Assembly (NCBI GenBank): GCA_947479455.1
Contig: CANJZE010000009.1
Coordinates: 62,001-126,000, forward strand
Direction: 5' to 3'
Length of the DNA stretch: 64,000 bases
Source of the DNA: Bacteroidota bacterium
GTDB taxonomy: Bacteria > Bacteroidota > Bacteroidia > Chitinophagales > LD1
The notes beneath the pieces were generated by a model. The model was not told where the DNA came from, did not search any database, and saw only the letters and a program-made list of their open reading frames with translations. Both the position numbers and the translations under genes were made by a program. Position 1 is the first letter of the stretch, and every line of letters starts with the position of its first letter. Positions 13,690 through 23,132 of the stretch are shown piece after piece.

Positions 13690-14940
13690 ATGACTAAAGT
13701 TTTTGAACCGAAAATCTTTACCACAGTGAAAAACACGAAGCATATTTTTGCAGGGCTCTCGCTTTTGCTATTGCTGTGTATTCCATTCAATCCCACTTCA
13801 GGGGCGGGTAATTCAACTACTCCCGGTGTTAGTGAAACCGAAAATTGTTACGATGAAGTAGTGCCGCTTAGTTTAGAAGAAATTTTTTCAAAACGTGTTT
13901 CAGACCAGCTCGATTCTTTTTACAAAAGACGCCATAAAGTAGATGGCTTTAACGGTTGTGTAATGATAGCTAAAGACGGCAAGCCGATTTACTCCTGTGC
14001 GTTTGGTTACGGCAATATCGGGTTGAGAGATACGCTCACTACTGAATCTTCTATCCAATTGGCTTCGGTTACAAAAACATTTACTTCCACTGCTATTTTG
14101 CTTTTGGCAGAGCAGGGATTTTTTTCTTTAGATGATTCCGTACAGAAATTTTTTCCTGATTTTCCTTACCACGGAATTACCATTCGTCTTTTGCTCAGTC
14201 ACCGCACAGGCTTGCCTGATTATACTTACTGGGATAAATATTTTATTGGAAAAGATGTGCAGTATCTCACCAACCAATCGTTGATGGAATTGCTGGCCGC
14301 AAAAAAACCGCAGGTGCGCTGCAGACCCGACCATATGTTTATTTACTGCAACACCAACTACGCCATTCTCGCTTCAATTATGGAGAATGTAACGGCTATG
14401 TCGTATCACAAATTCATGCACGATTTTATTTTTTCTCCGCTCGGCATGACCCACACGTTTGCTTATGATGCAGGGAATTCGGCAGGACAGTACTGCACTA
14501 TCAGTTACGATTCGAAAGGAAGAATATGGAAAGATTGTCCAAGCGATGGAGTAGTGGGCGACAAAGGAATTTATTCATCGGTAGATGATATGCTGAAGTG
14601 GGATAACGCTTTGCGTTCGGGTTTAATATTGAGCAAAGAAAGTTTGGAAGAAGCATATAAGCCGCGCAGTTTAGACCGTTACTCTTTTGCTAAAGAGAAA
14701 GGCAAAAACTATGGCTACGGATGGAGAATGCTTAAACAGCCCGATAAGTCCTATTTAGTTTATCACAACGGTTTCTGGCATGGCAGCAATAATGTTTTTG
14801 CGCGCGATTTGAATAATGGATTCACCGTAATTGTTCTTGGAAATAAATCGAACCACGCCAACTATTGGACACAACCCATTTGGAACACCTTAGGGCAAAT
14901 GAAGAATTTAGAGAACATGGCTGAGGGCGAGGTGCAATAA
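13690..14940 (+). CDS. serine hydrolase, class C beta-lactamase / DD-peptidase fold
   Basis: 416 residues. An N-terminal hydrophobic segment (IFAGLSLLLLLCIPF, about 19-33) is probably a signal anchor or uncleaved signal. The catalytic S126-V-T-K129 sits in IQLASVTKTFTSTAILLLAEQG, and Y219-C-N in MFIYCNTNYAIL. A late HNGFWHGSNN stretch takes the place of the KTG triad. Family members include esterases, D-amino-acid amidases and penicillin-binding proteins acting in the periplasm. Substrate cannot be inferred; true beta-lactamase activity is unlikely without the KTG motif. It stands alone, followed by a 0.5-kb non-coding gap. Confidence 0.9.
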   Translation: MTKVFEPKIFTTVKNTKHIFAGLSLLLLLCIPFNPTSGAGNSTTPGVSETENCYDEVVPLSLEEIFSKRVSDQLDSFYKRRHKVDGFNGCVMIAKDGKPIYSCAFGYGNIGLRDTLTTESSIQLASVTKTFTSTAILLLAEQGFFSLDDSVQKFFPDFPYHGITIRLLLSHRTGLPDYTYWDKYFIGKDVQYLTNQSLMELLAAKKPQVRCRPDHMFIYCNTNYAILASIMENVTAMSYHKFMHDFIFSPLGMTHTFAYDAGNSAGQYCTISYDSKGRIWKDCPSDGVVGDKGIYSSVDDMLKWDNALRSGLILSKESLEEAYKPRSLDRYSFAKEKGKNYGYGWRMLKQPDKSYLVYHNGFWHGSNNVFARDLNNGFTVIVLGNKSNHANYWTQPIWNTLGQMKNLENMAEGEVQ

Positions 14941-15419
14941 TTTCTGCCTCCTTAATTTATCTTACCCCTTTTATCGCCCTTCCCATCTCAGAAAATAAAC
15001 AAAAAACAGTACCCTATCAAATTGAATAGAAAGGTAAAATTCATTTTGCGTAACACACAAAATTTTGATTAGCCATCTGTCCTCGATACCAAGGTGAAAG
15101 CATAACAATATCACTTAAAATAAGCCGAGCATTTACGACTGTGAAACATTGAATATTACGTTTCATGTACTAAAAAGTAAGTAACTCCTTTCCGTTTTTG
15201 ATATATGCTGGTTTTCCTTTTCAATCGCGAACCAGCCTTCTCAAAATACTAATTTACAAATGCAGCCTCGCACTTCCTACCTCCAAATTACAATGCCAAT
15301 TTTCAGCGTAACCATAATGCATAAAGCGAGCTAAAAGAAGCAGGTCACTAAATTCCTTTGAAGATATTTCCTCTAGTTAAGGGAATGGGATGGGTAAGAG
15401 ACAAAATAGGTTAGGTATT
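14941..15419. other. gene-free stretch between serine hydrolase and PorP
   Basis: About 480 bases without a convincing reading frame on either strand. The only structure I find is an inverted repeat GCTGGTT ... AACCAGC at 15207-15236 with a 16-base loop. No tRNA, terminator or clear promoter could be identified. It could hold a small RNA or an eroded gene, but nothing in the sequence proves either. Confidence 0.4.
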
Positions 15420-15461
15420 AAAACAGAAACGCCCTGCAAAATTGCAAGGCGTTTCTGTTTT
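15420..15461 (-). terminator. terminator of the adhesin-1/PorP locus
   Basis: Fourteen-base arms AAAACAGAAACGCC and GGCGTTTCTGTTTT are perfectly complementary and enclose CTGCAAAATTGCAA, which can extend the stem. Read on the minus strand, the stem ends in TTTT 15 bases after the PorP stop. The symmetric A/T flanks would let it act in both directions. Confidence 0.85.
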
Positions 15462-15476
15462 AATATTTCAGGAGTA

Positions 15477-16547
15477 TTAGAATCTCGGACAGTATACAGT
15501 TGAAGGACCTCTCTTCTTCCATTTTCCGATGTAAGCTAGACCAACTTCAAACCCACCTCTTGATTTAGAACCACTTATTAATTGCGAAACATTGATGTCA
15601 TAAGCTACACCCAATTCCACACCGTGCCAAACTACACCCGCGTTTAACACCACAGATTCAGCTACCATTCGCTTATCTCTCCAAGGAGCATTCGGATCGC
15701 CACCTACCATACGGAACATAGCACCAATTCTAAAATTGTCCCCCTCCGGATATCTTTCTTCAAACAAAATTCTGAAATCAGTCGCCAAAATCATTTCGAT
15801 TGATTTGCCTTGGCTCATTACAATAAATTTCGGTTGTAAATCAAATCGACCTTTTAATGGAAAACGAATTCCTCCGTGTCCAACTATCTTCATGTTCAGT
15901 CTCACATTTTTATCACCCAAGAAAGAAATTGCCGGACGGTTGATGTGATAAACCGCTCCACCCAAATAAACACTTGTTCTTTTAGACACTTTCATATACC
16001 AAAGTAAACCTGCGTTCACATCCCAGTATAAAAGTTTATTGTCAACCAAAAATTCATTGGTTGGTAACAACGAGTTGTAAGCATTGCCATCCCATTGACT
16101 ACCGAATTGCAAATGAGAAAAATCTATCGTCTGCTGAAAAATTTGTGAAGAGAACCCTAATGTTAAGTAGTTGGTATTTTTTTGATTCAACGATTTGTGA
16201 TACGCTACAGCTATACCACCAATGTTATAACCAAACTTCGATTCTCCGGCTTGGTCGCCAACGAAAGAAGCACCAAAACCAAAAGCATCGCCTTTCATAA
16301 AACCTTTGTTGGTTCTGAAATCGGCTGAGAACGTGTAAGTGCGATACATCGGCACTTGCTCATTCTGTAAAATTGCGCCCCACTGCCCCCGGAACAATCC
16401 TGTAATACGGTAATTGCCATCAAACGCACCTGCCATGGCAGGATTGAGGTAAAGAGGCGACATATAAAATTGAGAAAGGTGTGGATCTTGCGCAGATGCC
16501 TTCAACATCATGACTACAAGAACAGTGAGTTGTAAAATTTTCTTCAT
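15477..16547 (-). CDS. PorP/SprF family T9SS outer-membrane protein (locus 1)
   Basis: 356 residues. The signal peptide MKKILQLTVLVVMMLKASAQ is followed by the family opening DPHLSQFYMSPLYLNPAMAGAF, then alternating amphipathic strands of an outer-membrane beta-barrel (FGFGASFVGDQAG, VYLGGAVYHIN). SprF-type proteins are needed for secretion or surface attachment of a cognate SprB-like protein carrying a type B C-terminal domain. Here the partner is clearly the giant adhesin immediately upstream (16710-22400), 162 bases away in the same direction. A possible own promoter (TTG-N17-TATTTTAG) is visible in that gap. The C-terminus ends RGPSTVYCPRF, typical of the family. Confidence 0.93.
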   Translation of the reverse strand: MKKILQLTVLVVMMLKASAQDPHLSQFYMSPLYLNPAMAGAFDGNYRITGLFRGQWGAILQNEQVPMYRTYTFSADFRTNKGFMKGDAFGFGASFVGDQAGESKFGYNIGGIAVAYHKSLNQKNTNYLTLGFSSQIFQQTIDFSHLQFGSQWDGNAYNSLLPTNEFLVDNKLLYWDVNAGLLWYMKVSKRTSVYLGGAVYHINRPAISFLGDKNVRLNMKIVGHGGIRFPLKGRFDLQPKFIVMSQGKSIEMILATDFRILFEERYPEGDNFRIGAMFRMVGGDPNAPWRDKRMVAESVVLNAGVVWHGVELGVAYDINVSQLISGSKSRGGFEVGLAYIGKWKKRGPSTVYCPRF

Positions 16548-16709
16548 TATCTCGGTTTTAAAAAGTAATCTAAAATATAAATAATTCGGTTCTGCAAAAT
16601 CTTTTCAAAAGAAATTTGACGGAATTCTGCACTCCTTTTATCGTTTTTGTCAAACAAAGGTTTCAAAACTTGCCTTGTGTTTTACGGTTTTACTTTGTGT
16701 GTCTCCTTT

Positions 16710-19700
16710 TTATCGAATTAACGATACTGTTCCCTTCTTCTCTTTCACCTTGCCATTCAAATAAACTCCTTCTAAATAGTAAGTGTAAACTCCCGGATTT
16801 TGAACAACTCCTTTATACGTTCCGTCCCAACCTAACCATTGATTTTGGGAATCAAAAACCTTTTCGCCCCAACGATTAAAGATTTTCAAATTTGCTTTTG
16901 CCAATCCCGAACCATAAACGGTGAAGATATCATTGTTGCCGTCTCCATTGGGAGAAAAGGCATTCGGCACAAAAATATCATCGCCATTCCCTACATAGAC
17001 GGTAACTGTTTGCGAAACGCTGCAATCATGCAAATAATTTACGACTAAATTATAAAGTGTATGTGTGTAAGGCGAAGCCACCACCGAAGAACACTCGCCA
17101 CAATTCAATCCTGTGAGAGGCGACCACGAATAAAAATTGATATCGTTAGCTGTGTAATCACTGAGGTTCGAAACAAGCGTAATTGATTTCCCTAAATCAA
17201 TGATACTGTCCTGCGGCAAAATGGCAAGCGTTGGTTTCACCGGCTCATAAACAAACACGATGGTATCTTTCATACAACCTTGTCCGTCCTTTATATACAG
17301 ATGATAAGTTCCTGCACTTAAATTTTCAAACAACTCGCCCGATTGAAAATTAATCCCATCGGTTGAATAGGTATAAGCTACAGGAATACCCGGTGTGCCG
17401 CCTGTTCCTTCAATGTGAATAGAAGCATCGGAATATTGCGGGCAAGAAGCAGAGTCAATCGTGAGCAACGCAATGTCAATCAATGGTGGCGCGGTGAAAC
17501 TCGCGCTGAGAATTGTATCGCAACCATTATTATCAGCAACTGTTACTGTATAAGTTCCAGGAGCCAAATTGCTGATGATTGACGTGGTTGTGCTATTGCT
17601 CCAAACAAATCCTATTGGTGGAGTTCCTCCATTTACACTCGCTTCTACAGAACCATCCTGTGCATTCGCGCAACTTATTTCATGTTTATTAATGAGCAGC
17701 GCATTGAGCGAAGGAGGATTAGTAAGTGTAACACTTCCTTGTGTTGCGCAAAGATTTACATCCTGTACTACTACATCATACAATCCAGCAACAAGATTTG
17801 TTATCGTGCTGTTGTCGTTCGCTCCCGGTATAACCGACCAGTCATAAACATATCCCGCTGTTCCACCGTTTGCAGTAACGGTTGCAGTTCCTGTAGCATC
17901 ACCTGTGCAAAGCGGATCGGTGTGAGTGAAGGAAATAGTTACTGCTGTTGGTTCAGAAATAGTTGCGGTAGTTGTAGCTGTGCAATTTTTTGAATCGGTT
18001 ATAGTCACTAAATAATTTCCTGCAACAACACCATTCAAATCTTCAGTAGCAGCTAAATTGCTCCATACATAAGTATATGTTACAGTTCCGCCTGCGGCAG
18101 TAATATCAATAGCTCCGTTAGTTCCTCCATTGCAAATTTCATTGATTACAGAAGTTACGCTTACCGTCAATTGACTCGGTTCAGTAATAACAAACGAAGC
18201 AGTTGCTGTGCAAGCATTTAAATCAGTAACAGTTACCGATTGATTATTTGCAGCAAATCCTGAAGCAGGATTTGTAGTAGCTACAATATTGCTCCATGCA
18301 TAAGTATATGTTGGCGTTCCTCCGTTTACCGTTGCTGTTGCGCTTCCATCATTTCCTCCAAAACACGAAACGTTTGTAGATGCAGAAATGGAAACTGTCT
18401 GTAATGGCGGTTCAATCGCAGTCCATGATGATTGTGCGGTGCAACTGTTCGCATCTGTTGCAGTAACTATATAGGTGCCAGGCCCGAGATTCGTGTTTGG
18501 ATTTACAGTGCCACCAATATTCCAATTATAAGTAAACGCTCCTGTGCCGCCACTCGCTGTTGCAAGAACACTTCCGTTGTTGGCTCCAAAGCAAGTGATA
18601 TTAATTGTGTCAAGCACAATAAAAATTTGTGTTGGCTCAGTTATGTTGATGTTTCCAGAAACAGTTACACCCGCACTATCAGTTGCTGTTACTATATATA
18701 CTCCTGCACAAAGATTACTCACTACATTTCCGTTCGTGCCTTGGCTCCATGCAAAAGTGTAAGGAGAAATTCCACCTGTTGCAGAAACGGTTGAAGTGCC
18801 GTTGCAATAACCAAAGCAAAGATTACTCACTGTAACAAAGGTTAATTGAATCGGTGGCGGGTCGGTGACAACGGCAGTATCAAAAAGACAACATCCGTTT
18901 GCATCGCACACGGTTACATAATAAGTTCCTGCAAAAAGATTTTGAATGGTATCGTTTGTTGAACCTGTGTTCCAGCTGTAAGTGTAATTCGGAGTTCCTC
19001 CGTTAGCAATTACAAAAGCCCAACCTTCATTTCCACCGTTAGTAATTGCATTGAATGAAAGTGTATTGATAACCAAACTAATTGGCTGTGTGACACTTGC
19101 CGAACTTGTTGCTGTGCATCCTCGTGAATCAGTAACAGTCACTAAATAATTTCCGACACCAAGTCCGCTAATGGTTGCAGCGTTTGGCTCTGAAGGATTC
19201 CATAAGTAAGAATAATTTGGAGCGCCACCATTTGCAGTAACGGTTATCGTTCCGTTGCTAGAACCGTTGCAAGTAATGTTTTGTGCAACAGATGTTGCTG
19301 TTAACTGAGATGGAACACTCAAGGTTGCAGCAGCAGTTCCCGAGCATCCTTGTGAATCACTAATGCTCACGGTGTAAGTTCCTGCTCCAAGATTTTGTAT
19401 TGAATCAATTACAGGTCCTGTACTCCACGAATAATTTATTGGCGGAGTTCCGCCACCTGCAACTGCCACAATTTTTCCATCGGTTTGCCCGAAACAGGAA
19501 ATAGAATCTACAATCAAATTGATAGGAAGATTATTTCCGATAACCACATGCACGGTATCGTGAATCACACATGAACCTCCTGTTAGCGTAGCGAGATAAT
19601 CGGTAGAAACGTTTGGCGTAACAGAAAGTATGGCACCATTTCCTACAACTGAATTATTCGAAAGATTGCGCCATTCATACACGAAACTATTTCCCGGAAG

Positions 19701-22400
19701 TGGACTACCGGTAGTAGTAGTGGTAAGCAGCAAATTAGGTGGCGTGCAGAAAAAAGTATCGTCAGGGAAAGCATGAAACTGCACCGATGTATCAACATCA
19801 ACATAAACATAATCTTGCGTGTGACATCCGTTTAGTGCAGTCACATCTACATGATAAATGACAGGCGTTTCCGGATGTGAAACGGGATTATGAATGTTAT
19901 CAGGCACCACAGCATTAGCTCCTGAATTCGGAGTCCAGGAAATTGGCAGGTTGTCAATGTCAGTAACACATACAGTAAAAATTGTGTTTGGTCGTTTGGT
20001 AGAAGCTAGCGGAGTTCCAGTTACACCGCATTGAGAAGTTGGTCCTGCTGAATAATAAACAGAATTAAAGGCGGTTGGCGTGATGCGCATTCGATTATTC
20101 AGGATTGCAGCACCTGCAGGATTTGTAAAACAGATATCAATAACTAAGTTGGAAGTACCATCCCAATCGTACGGGAAATCAAGTTTATGAGTAATCCATC
20201 CATCAACAACTCCCAGCATTAATTTTTTAGGAGTAAAAACCGTTACCAAATTTGGCTGCCACAAAACCGGTGGAGTAGCGTTTGGTTCTACAGGAAGCGC
20301 AGTTGCCTGGGTGCACGACATTTTAATTTCAAAATTCATTAAAGAATCAATGTTGTTGTTCGTATGCACCATGTAAAATGAAATACTATCAATGGCTCCT
20401 CCAGAACCGATTTGTGCAATCAACTCGCTTTGCAAATACAAAAACTGATGTCGCGCACTGTTTTGGTAATGACCATAAATGGTTGGATATTGGGTGGGTG
20501 AATTGCTACTGAGCGTGGTGCCCGTTCCAATTTGTCCTTGTACCACGTGACCTACGCAAGGAGTATTACTAATGCCGCAACTTTGTGGATTTGCCACCAC
20601 ATTCAGATTTACCAAATCACCAGGGCAAACAACTAATGGTTGTGCCTTCGCTACAATGTTTGGTCCTGCTCCAGAAATATTTACAGTGAGCGAATCAACA
20701 TTGGTACAACCATTATCACCGCTGATATAACATTTGTATTCTGTGCTTCCGAGTGGACTTGCCACGGGGTTTGGAATAGTATCATTCGGCAAACCTGAAA
20801 CAGGATCAAATAAACCTGCTGATGGCACCCACTGAAAAGTATAAGGCGCATAAAGATTATCGGTAGTCGCATTTAAGTTCACTTGTCCGTTCAAACAAAC
20901 TGTTCCGCCTGGTCCTGCATCATAAATAAAAGGTGGTGCAGCATTTACAAACAACGAATCTGTTCCGCAATCGGAAGTGAAATAATACATGGTAGGTGTA
21001 ACCGGAGAAACAGAAGGTGTGTAACTCAAAGGATTTGAAACTGCATTGGGACCAACAGAAGGTGTCCATGTAAAATTGGTTCCGCCTGTAGCTGTTAATT
21101 GCACTGGCGTTCCGCAAAATGTAAGACTTGCCGAAAGCACCTGAACTTTAGTAAACACACAAATTGAATAAGCTCTTGTGTATCTTCCATTAATTGGGCA
21201 GTCGTTATTTTCTGCTGTTAAAATAAAATCGTGGCAACCGGTATCGCCTGGTAGAGGAGTCCATGTAATGTGTGCGGTTACGCTGTCGCCTGTGCCTATT
21301 TGTGTCATCAGTGCACCAGGTATAGCCGATGGAACGCTATTGATATTGCTGGTTAAAGTGATGCTGTGATTAGCAGGGTCATTACATTTTATGTCAAAAG
21401 TAAGCGGGGTGCCCGGGCAAACTATCACGTTCACTTGGCTCGCCTGAAAACCATTGGTTACATTTGAAATACTATCGGTATAAGGAATAGCAATGGTGCA
21501 CGGCAAAACAGCCACTTGCATATCGCGAATAGTAGTGCCTACTAAAACTCCATTTCTATATTCATTAACCTGAATGGCCAAAACATCTACTTCCTGATTT
21601 GGGCAGGTGTAACTAATTTGTCCTGTTGAAGAATCGAACTGAAAACTATTTGGCGGATTAGTGCTCATGGGTTGATTTGCTGACCAACTTCCTGCAAACG
21701 GAAGTGGGTTGTACCCTGCATTCAAAGGATTAATAAGTGTGTACGAAATTGAATCACCATCAACATCTACTGCACCGTTGTTGTAAGTAATCAGAGAATT
21801 TAAGCAAACAAATGGTACAGGCAGAGTAGAGAACGACACAGAACTATTGCAATACGGCAAACCCGTTATAGGGTCAATAGTGTTATTAATTAAGGATTGT
21901 ATACCAAAGCCAAGACCTCCTCCACCGGCATTTGCAAGATTGGTGATGGCTGCATTCCTGCAACAAGTATTTGTTCGCAAGTACCAACTATTGCAAGCAT
22001 AGGGTAGAGAAATGGTTCCTTCATATGTGTACATTTGTACCCCCGGATAAGTAGGTGGAGATGCTGTGGGATTTCCCGGGCAATTAGCTGGGTTTGCACA
22101 ACAGCTTTGACCCAACTGTGCAGGGCACAACTCCGAAACTTCGGTAGGTCCGGCTATTAAATCAACATTAAAATTTGTAACTGCGAAACCGGCACACCCA
22201 TCATAGAGTTCTACACTAAAGGAATTACCCGGGTCAATACCATAACAATCGCGGTAAATTTTTAGGGTTACTGTGTAATTATTATTTCCGGTGCACACAT
22301 ACGAAAGGTCTGAACCCATGATGTGCGAAGCGCGGCTCGCTGTGGGGTTAAACAACCACATTAAAAATGTAAGAGAAATAGTTTTGTAGAAATGCTTCAA
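16710..22400 (-). CDS. giant SprB-repeat surface adhesin, T9SS type B (locus 1)
   Basis: 1896 residues. The signal peptide ends at about residue 24 (ASRASHIMGSD; mature ASHIMG is a common start in this family). The first 960 residues or so form Ig-like and jelly-roll regions with many Cys (SCCANPANCPGN, NTCCRNA). Then come about ten tandem SprB repeats of 75-78 residues (roughly 960-1720), each with the pattern C-x-G-x-x-x-G ... Y-x-W-S ... G-x-Y-x-V-x-x-x-D-x-x-x-C. The last 90 residues (1807-1896) are the gliding-motility-associated C-terminal domain (IFVPNAFSPNGDGNND, FNRWGEKVF, GWDGTYKG, GTVSLIR). Predicted to be exported by T9SS and moved or anchored on the cell surface for gliding or adhesion. 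The downstream PorP is its likely partner. Confidence 0.95.
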   Translation of the reverse strand: MKHFYKTISLTFLMWLFNPTASRASHIMGSDLSYVCTGNNNYTVTLKIYRDCYGIDPGNSFSVELYDGCAGFAVTNFNVDLIAGPTEVSELCPAQLGQSCCANPANCPGNPTASPPTYPGVQMYTYEGTISLPYACNSWYLRTNTCCRNAAITNLANAGGGGLGFGIQSLINNTIDPITGLPYCNSSVSFSTLPVPFVCLNSLITYNNGAVDVDGDSISYTLINPLNAGYNPLPFAGSWSANQPMSTNPPNSFQFDSSTGQISYTCPNQEVDVLAIQVNEYRNGVLVGTTIRDMQVAVLPCTIAIPYTDSISNVTNGFQASQVNVIVCPGTPLTFDIKCNDPANHSITLTSNINSVPSAIPGALMTQIGTGDSVTAHITWTPLPGDTGCHDFILTAENNDCPINGRYTRAYSICVFTKVQVLSASLTFCGTPVQLTATGGTNFTWTPSVGPNAVSNPLSYTPSVSPVTPTMYYFTSDCGTDSLFVNAAPPFIYDAGPGGTVCLNGQVNLNATTDNLYAPYTFQWVPSAGLFDPVSGLPNDTIPNPVASPLGSTEYKCYISGDNGCTNVDSLTVNISGAGPNIVAKAQPLVVCPGDLVNLNVVANPQSCGISNTPCVGHVVQGQIGTGTTLSSNSPTQYPTIYGHYQNSARHQFLYLQSELIAQIGSGGAIDSISFYMVHTNNNIDSLMNFEIKMSCTQATALPVEPNATPPVLWQPNLVTVFTPKKLMLGVVDGWITHKLDFPYDWDGTSNLVIDICFTNPAGAAILNNRMRITPTAFNSVYYSAGPTSQCGVTGTPLASTKRPNTIFTVCVTDIDNLPISWTPNSGANAVVPDNIHNPVSHPETPVIYHVDVTALNGCHTQDYVYVDVDTSVQFHAFPDDTFFCTPPNLLLTTTTTGSPLPGNSFVYEWRNLSNNSVVGNGAILSVTPNVSTDYLATLTGGSCVIHDTVHVVIGNNLPINLIVDSISCFGQTDGKIVAVAGGGTPPINYSWSTGPVIDSIQNLGAGTYTVSISDSQGCSGTAAATLSVPSQLTATSVAQNITCNGSSNGTITVTANGGAPNYSYLWNPSEPNAATISGLGVGNYLVTVTDSRGCTATSSASVTQPISLVINTLSFNAITNGGNEGWAFVIANGGTPNYTYSWNTGSTNDTIQNLFAGTYYVTVCDANGCCLFDTAVVTDPPPIQLTFVTVSNLCFGYCNGTSTVSATGGISPYTFAWSQGTNGNVVSNLCAGVYIVTATDSAGVTVSGNINITEPTQIFIVLDTINITCFGANNGSVLATASGGTGAFTYNWNIGGTVNPNTNLGPGTYIVTATDANSCTAQSSWTAIEPPLQTVSISASTNVSCFGGNDGSATATVNGGTPTYTYAWSNIVATTNPASGFAANNQSVTVTDLNACTATASFVITEPSQLTVSVTSVINEICNGGTNGAIDITAAGGTVTYTYVWSNLAATEDLNGVVAGNYLVTITDSKNCTATTTATISEPTAVTISFTHTDPLCTGDATGTATVTANGGTAGYVYDWSVIPGANDNSTITNLVAGLYDVVVQDVNLCATQGSVTLTNPPSLNALLINKHEISCANAQDGSVEASVNGGTPPIGFVWSNSTTTSIISNLAPGTYTVTVADNNGCDTILSASFTAPPLIDIALLTIDSASCPQYSDASIHIEGTGGTPGIPVAYTYSTDGINFQSGELFENLSAGTYHLYIKDGQGCMKDTIVFVYEPVKPTLAILPQDSIIDLGKSITLVSNLSDYTANDINFYSWSPLTGLNCGECSSVVASPYTHTLYNLVVNYLHDCSVSQTVTVYVGNGDDIFVPNAFSPNGDGNNDIFTVYGSGLAKANLKIFNRWGEKVFDSQNQWLGWDGTYKGVVQNPGVYTYYLEGVYLNGKVKEKKGTVSLIR

Positions 22401-22543
22401 AACCTTGTGCTTTTTGTCATTCGTGTAAAAAAGATGCGAAAGATAGAAATATGGTTGTAATTGCAGAAAAGAAAATTTGTATCTGACCCTAAGCAGCCTC
22501 TCGAAGCATTTATCTATTTTGCCGTTTTATTAAATTTTTATTT

Positions 22544-23074
22544 ATGAAAACCGAAAAACTACAACAACAAACGGATGCTATTATTGATTATTGGATTACT
22601 GAATTCAAACGCTACGATTGGGAAAAGGTAATTGAAAAACCTTCGGAGAACGATTGGAGTTTGGGGCAAGTGGGCATTCATTTATGGATGGCGAGTAAAG
22701 GTTTCTTTTTTAAAAATGCCGAGAAATGTTTGAACCAAGAAGGAACGGAAAAAGGGAAGCAGAAGAAATTTGCTGCGCATCTCATTTTTAGTTTCGGTAT
22801 GCTGCCACCGGTAAAATACGATATGCCAAAGCAAGTAGCAGTAGTTCCCAAACAACCTGAATCACTGGAACAATTGATTGGCAAGTTGGAAGAAGTAAAA
22901 AAAATGGCAACCGATTATATCAAACGGATTCCTGAAAGCGACTCTTCTCTTAAAATACGTCACCCTTTTTTAGGATGGCTCAATACCGCAGAGTGGATTC
23001 AACTTTGCAATATTCATTTTCGCCATCATCTGCGACAGAAGAAAAGAATTGAGAAACAATTAGGCTTAAAGTAA
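22544..23074 (+). CDS. DinB-like four-helix protein
   Basis: 176 residues with the DinB/YfiT layout: an N-terminal helix ending DWSLGQVGIHLWMASKGFF (first metal His in IHLW) and a C-terminal LNTAEWIQLCNIHFRHHLRQKKRI with the second and third His ligands. Family members are metal-dependent, often thiol-S-transferases or proteins of unknown function. Cytoplasmic. Divergent from the adhesin gene. A weak TATTTTG element lies upstream. Confidence 0.8.
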   Translation: MKTEKLQQQTDAIIDYWITEFKRYDWEKVIEKPSENDWSLGQVGIHLWMASKGFFFKNAEKCLNQEGTEKGKQKKFAAHLIFSFGMLPPVKYDMPKQVAVVPKQPESLEQLIGKLEEVKKMATDYIKRIPESDSSLKIRHPFLGWLNTAEWIQLCNIHFRHHLRQKKRIEKQLGLK

Positions 23075-23132
23075 AATTTCTGTTTCGTCAAATCGTTTAC
23101 TTTAGCGCACTCAAATTTTTTGTCTAGTGAAT

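Noticed and set aside
13690-14940. Serine hydrolase as an antibiotic-resistance beta-lactamase
   Set aside because: SxxK and YxN are present, but the KTG motif is missing and the family is mostly esterases and peptidases.
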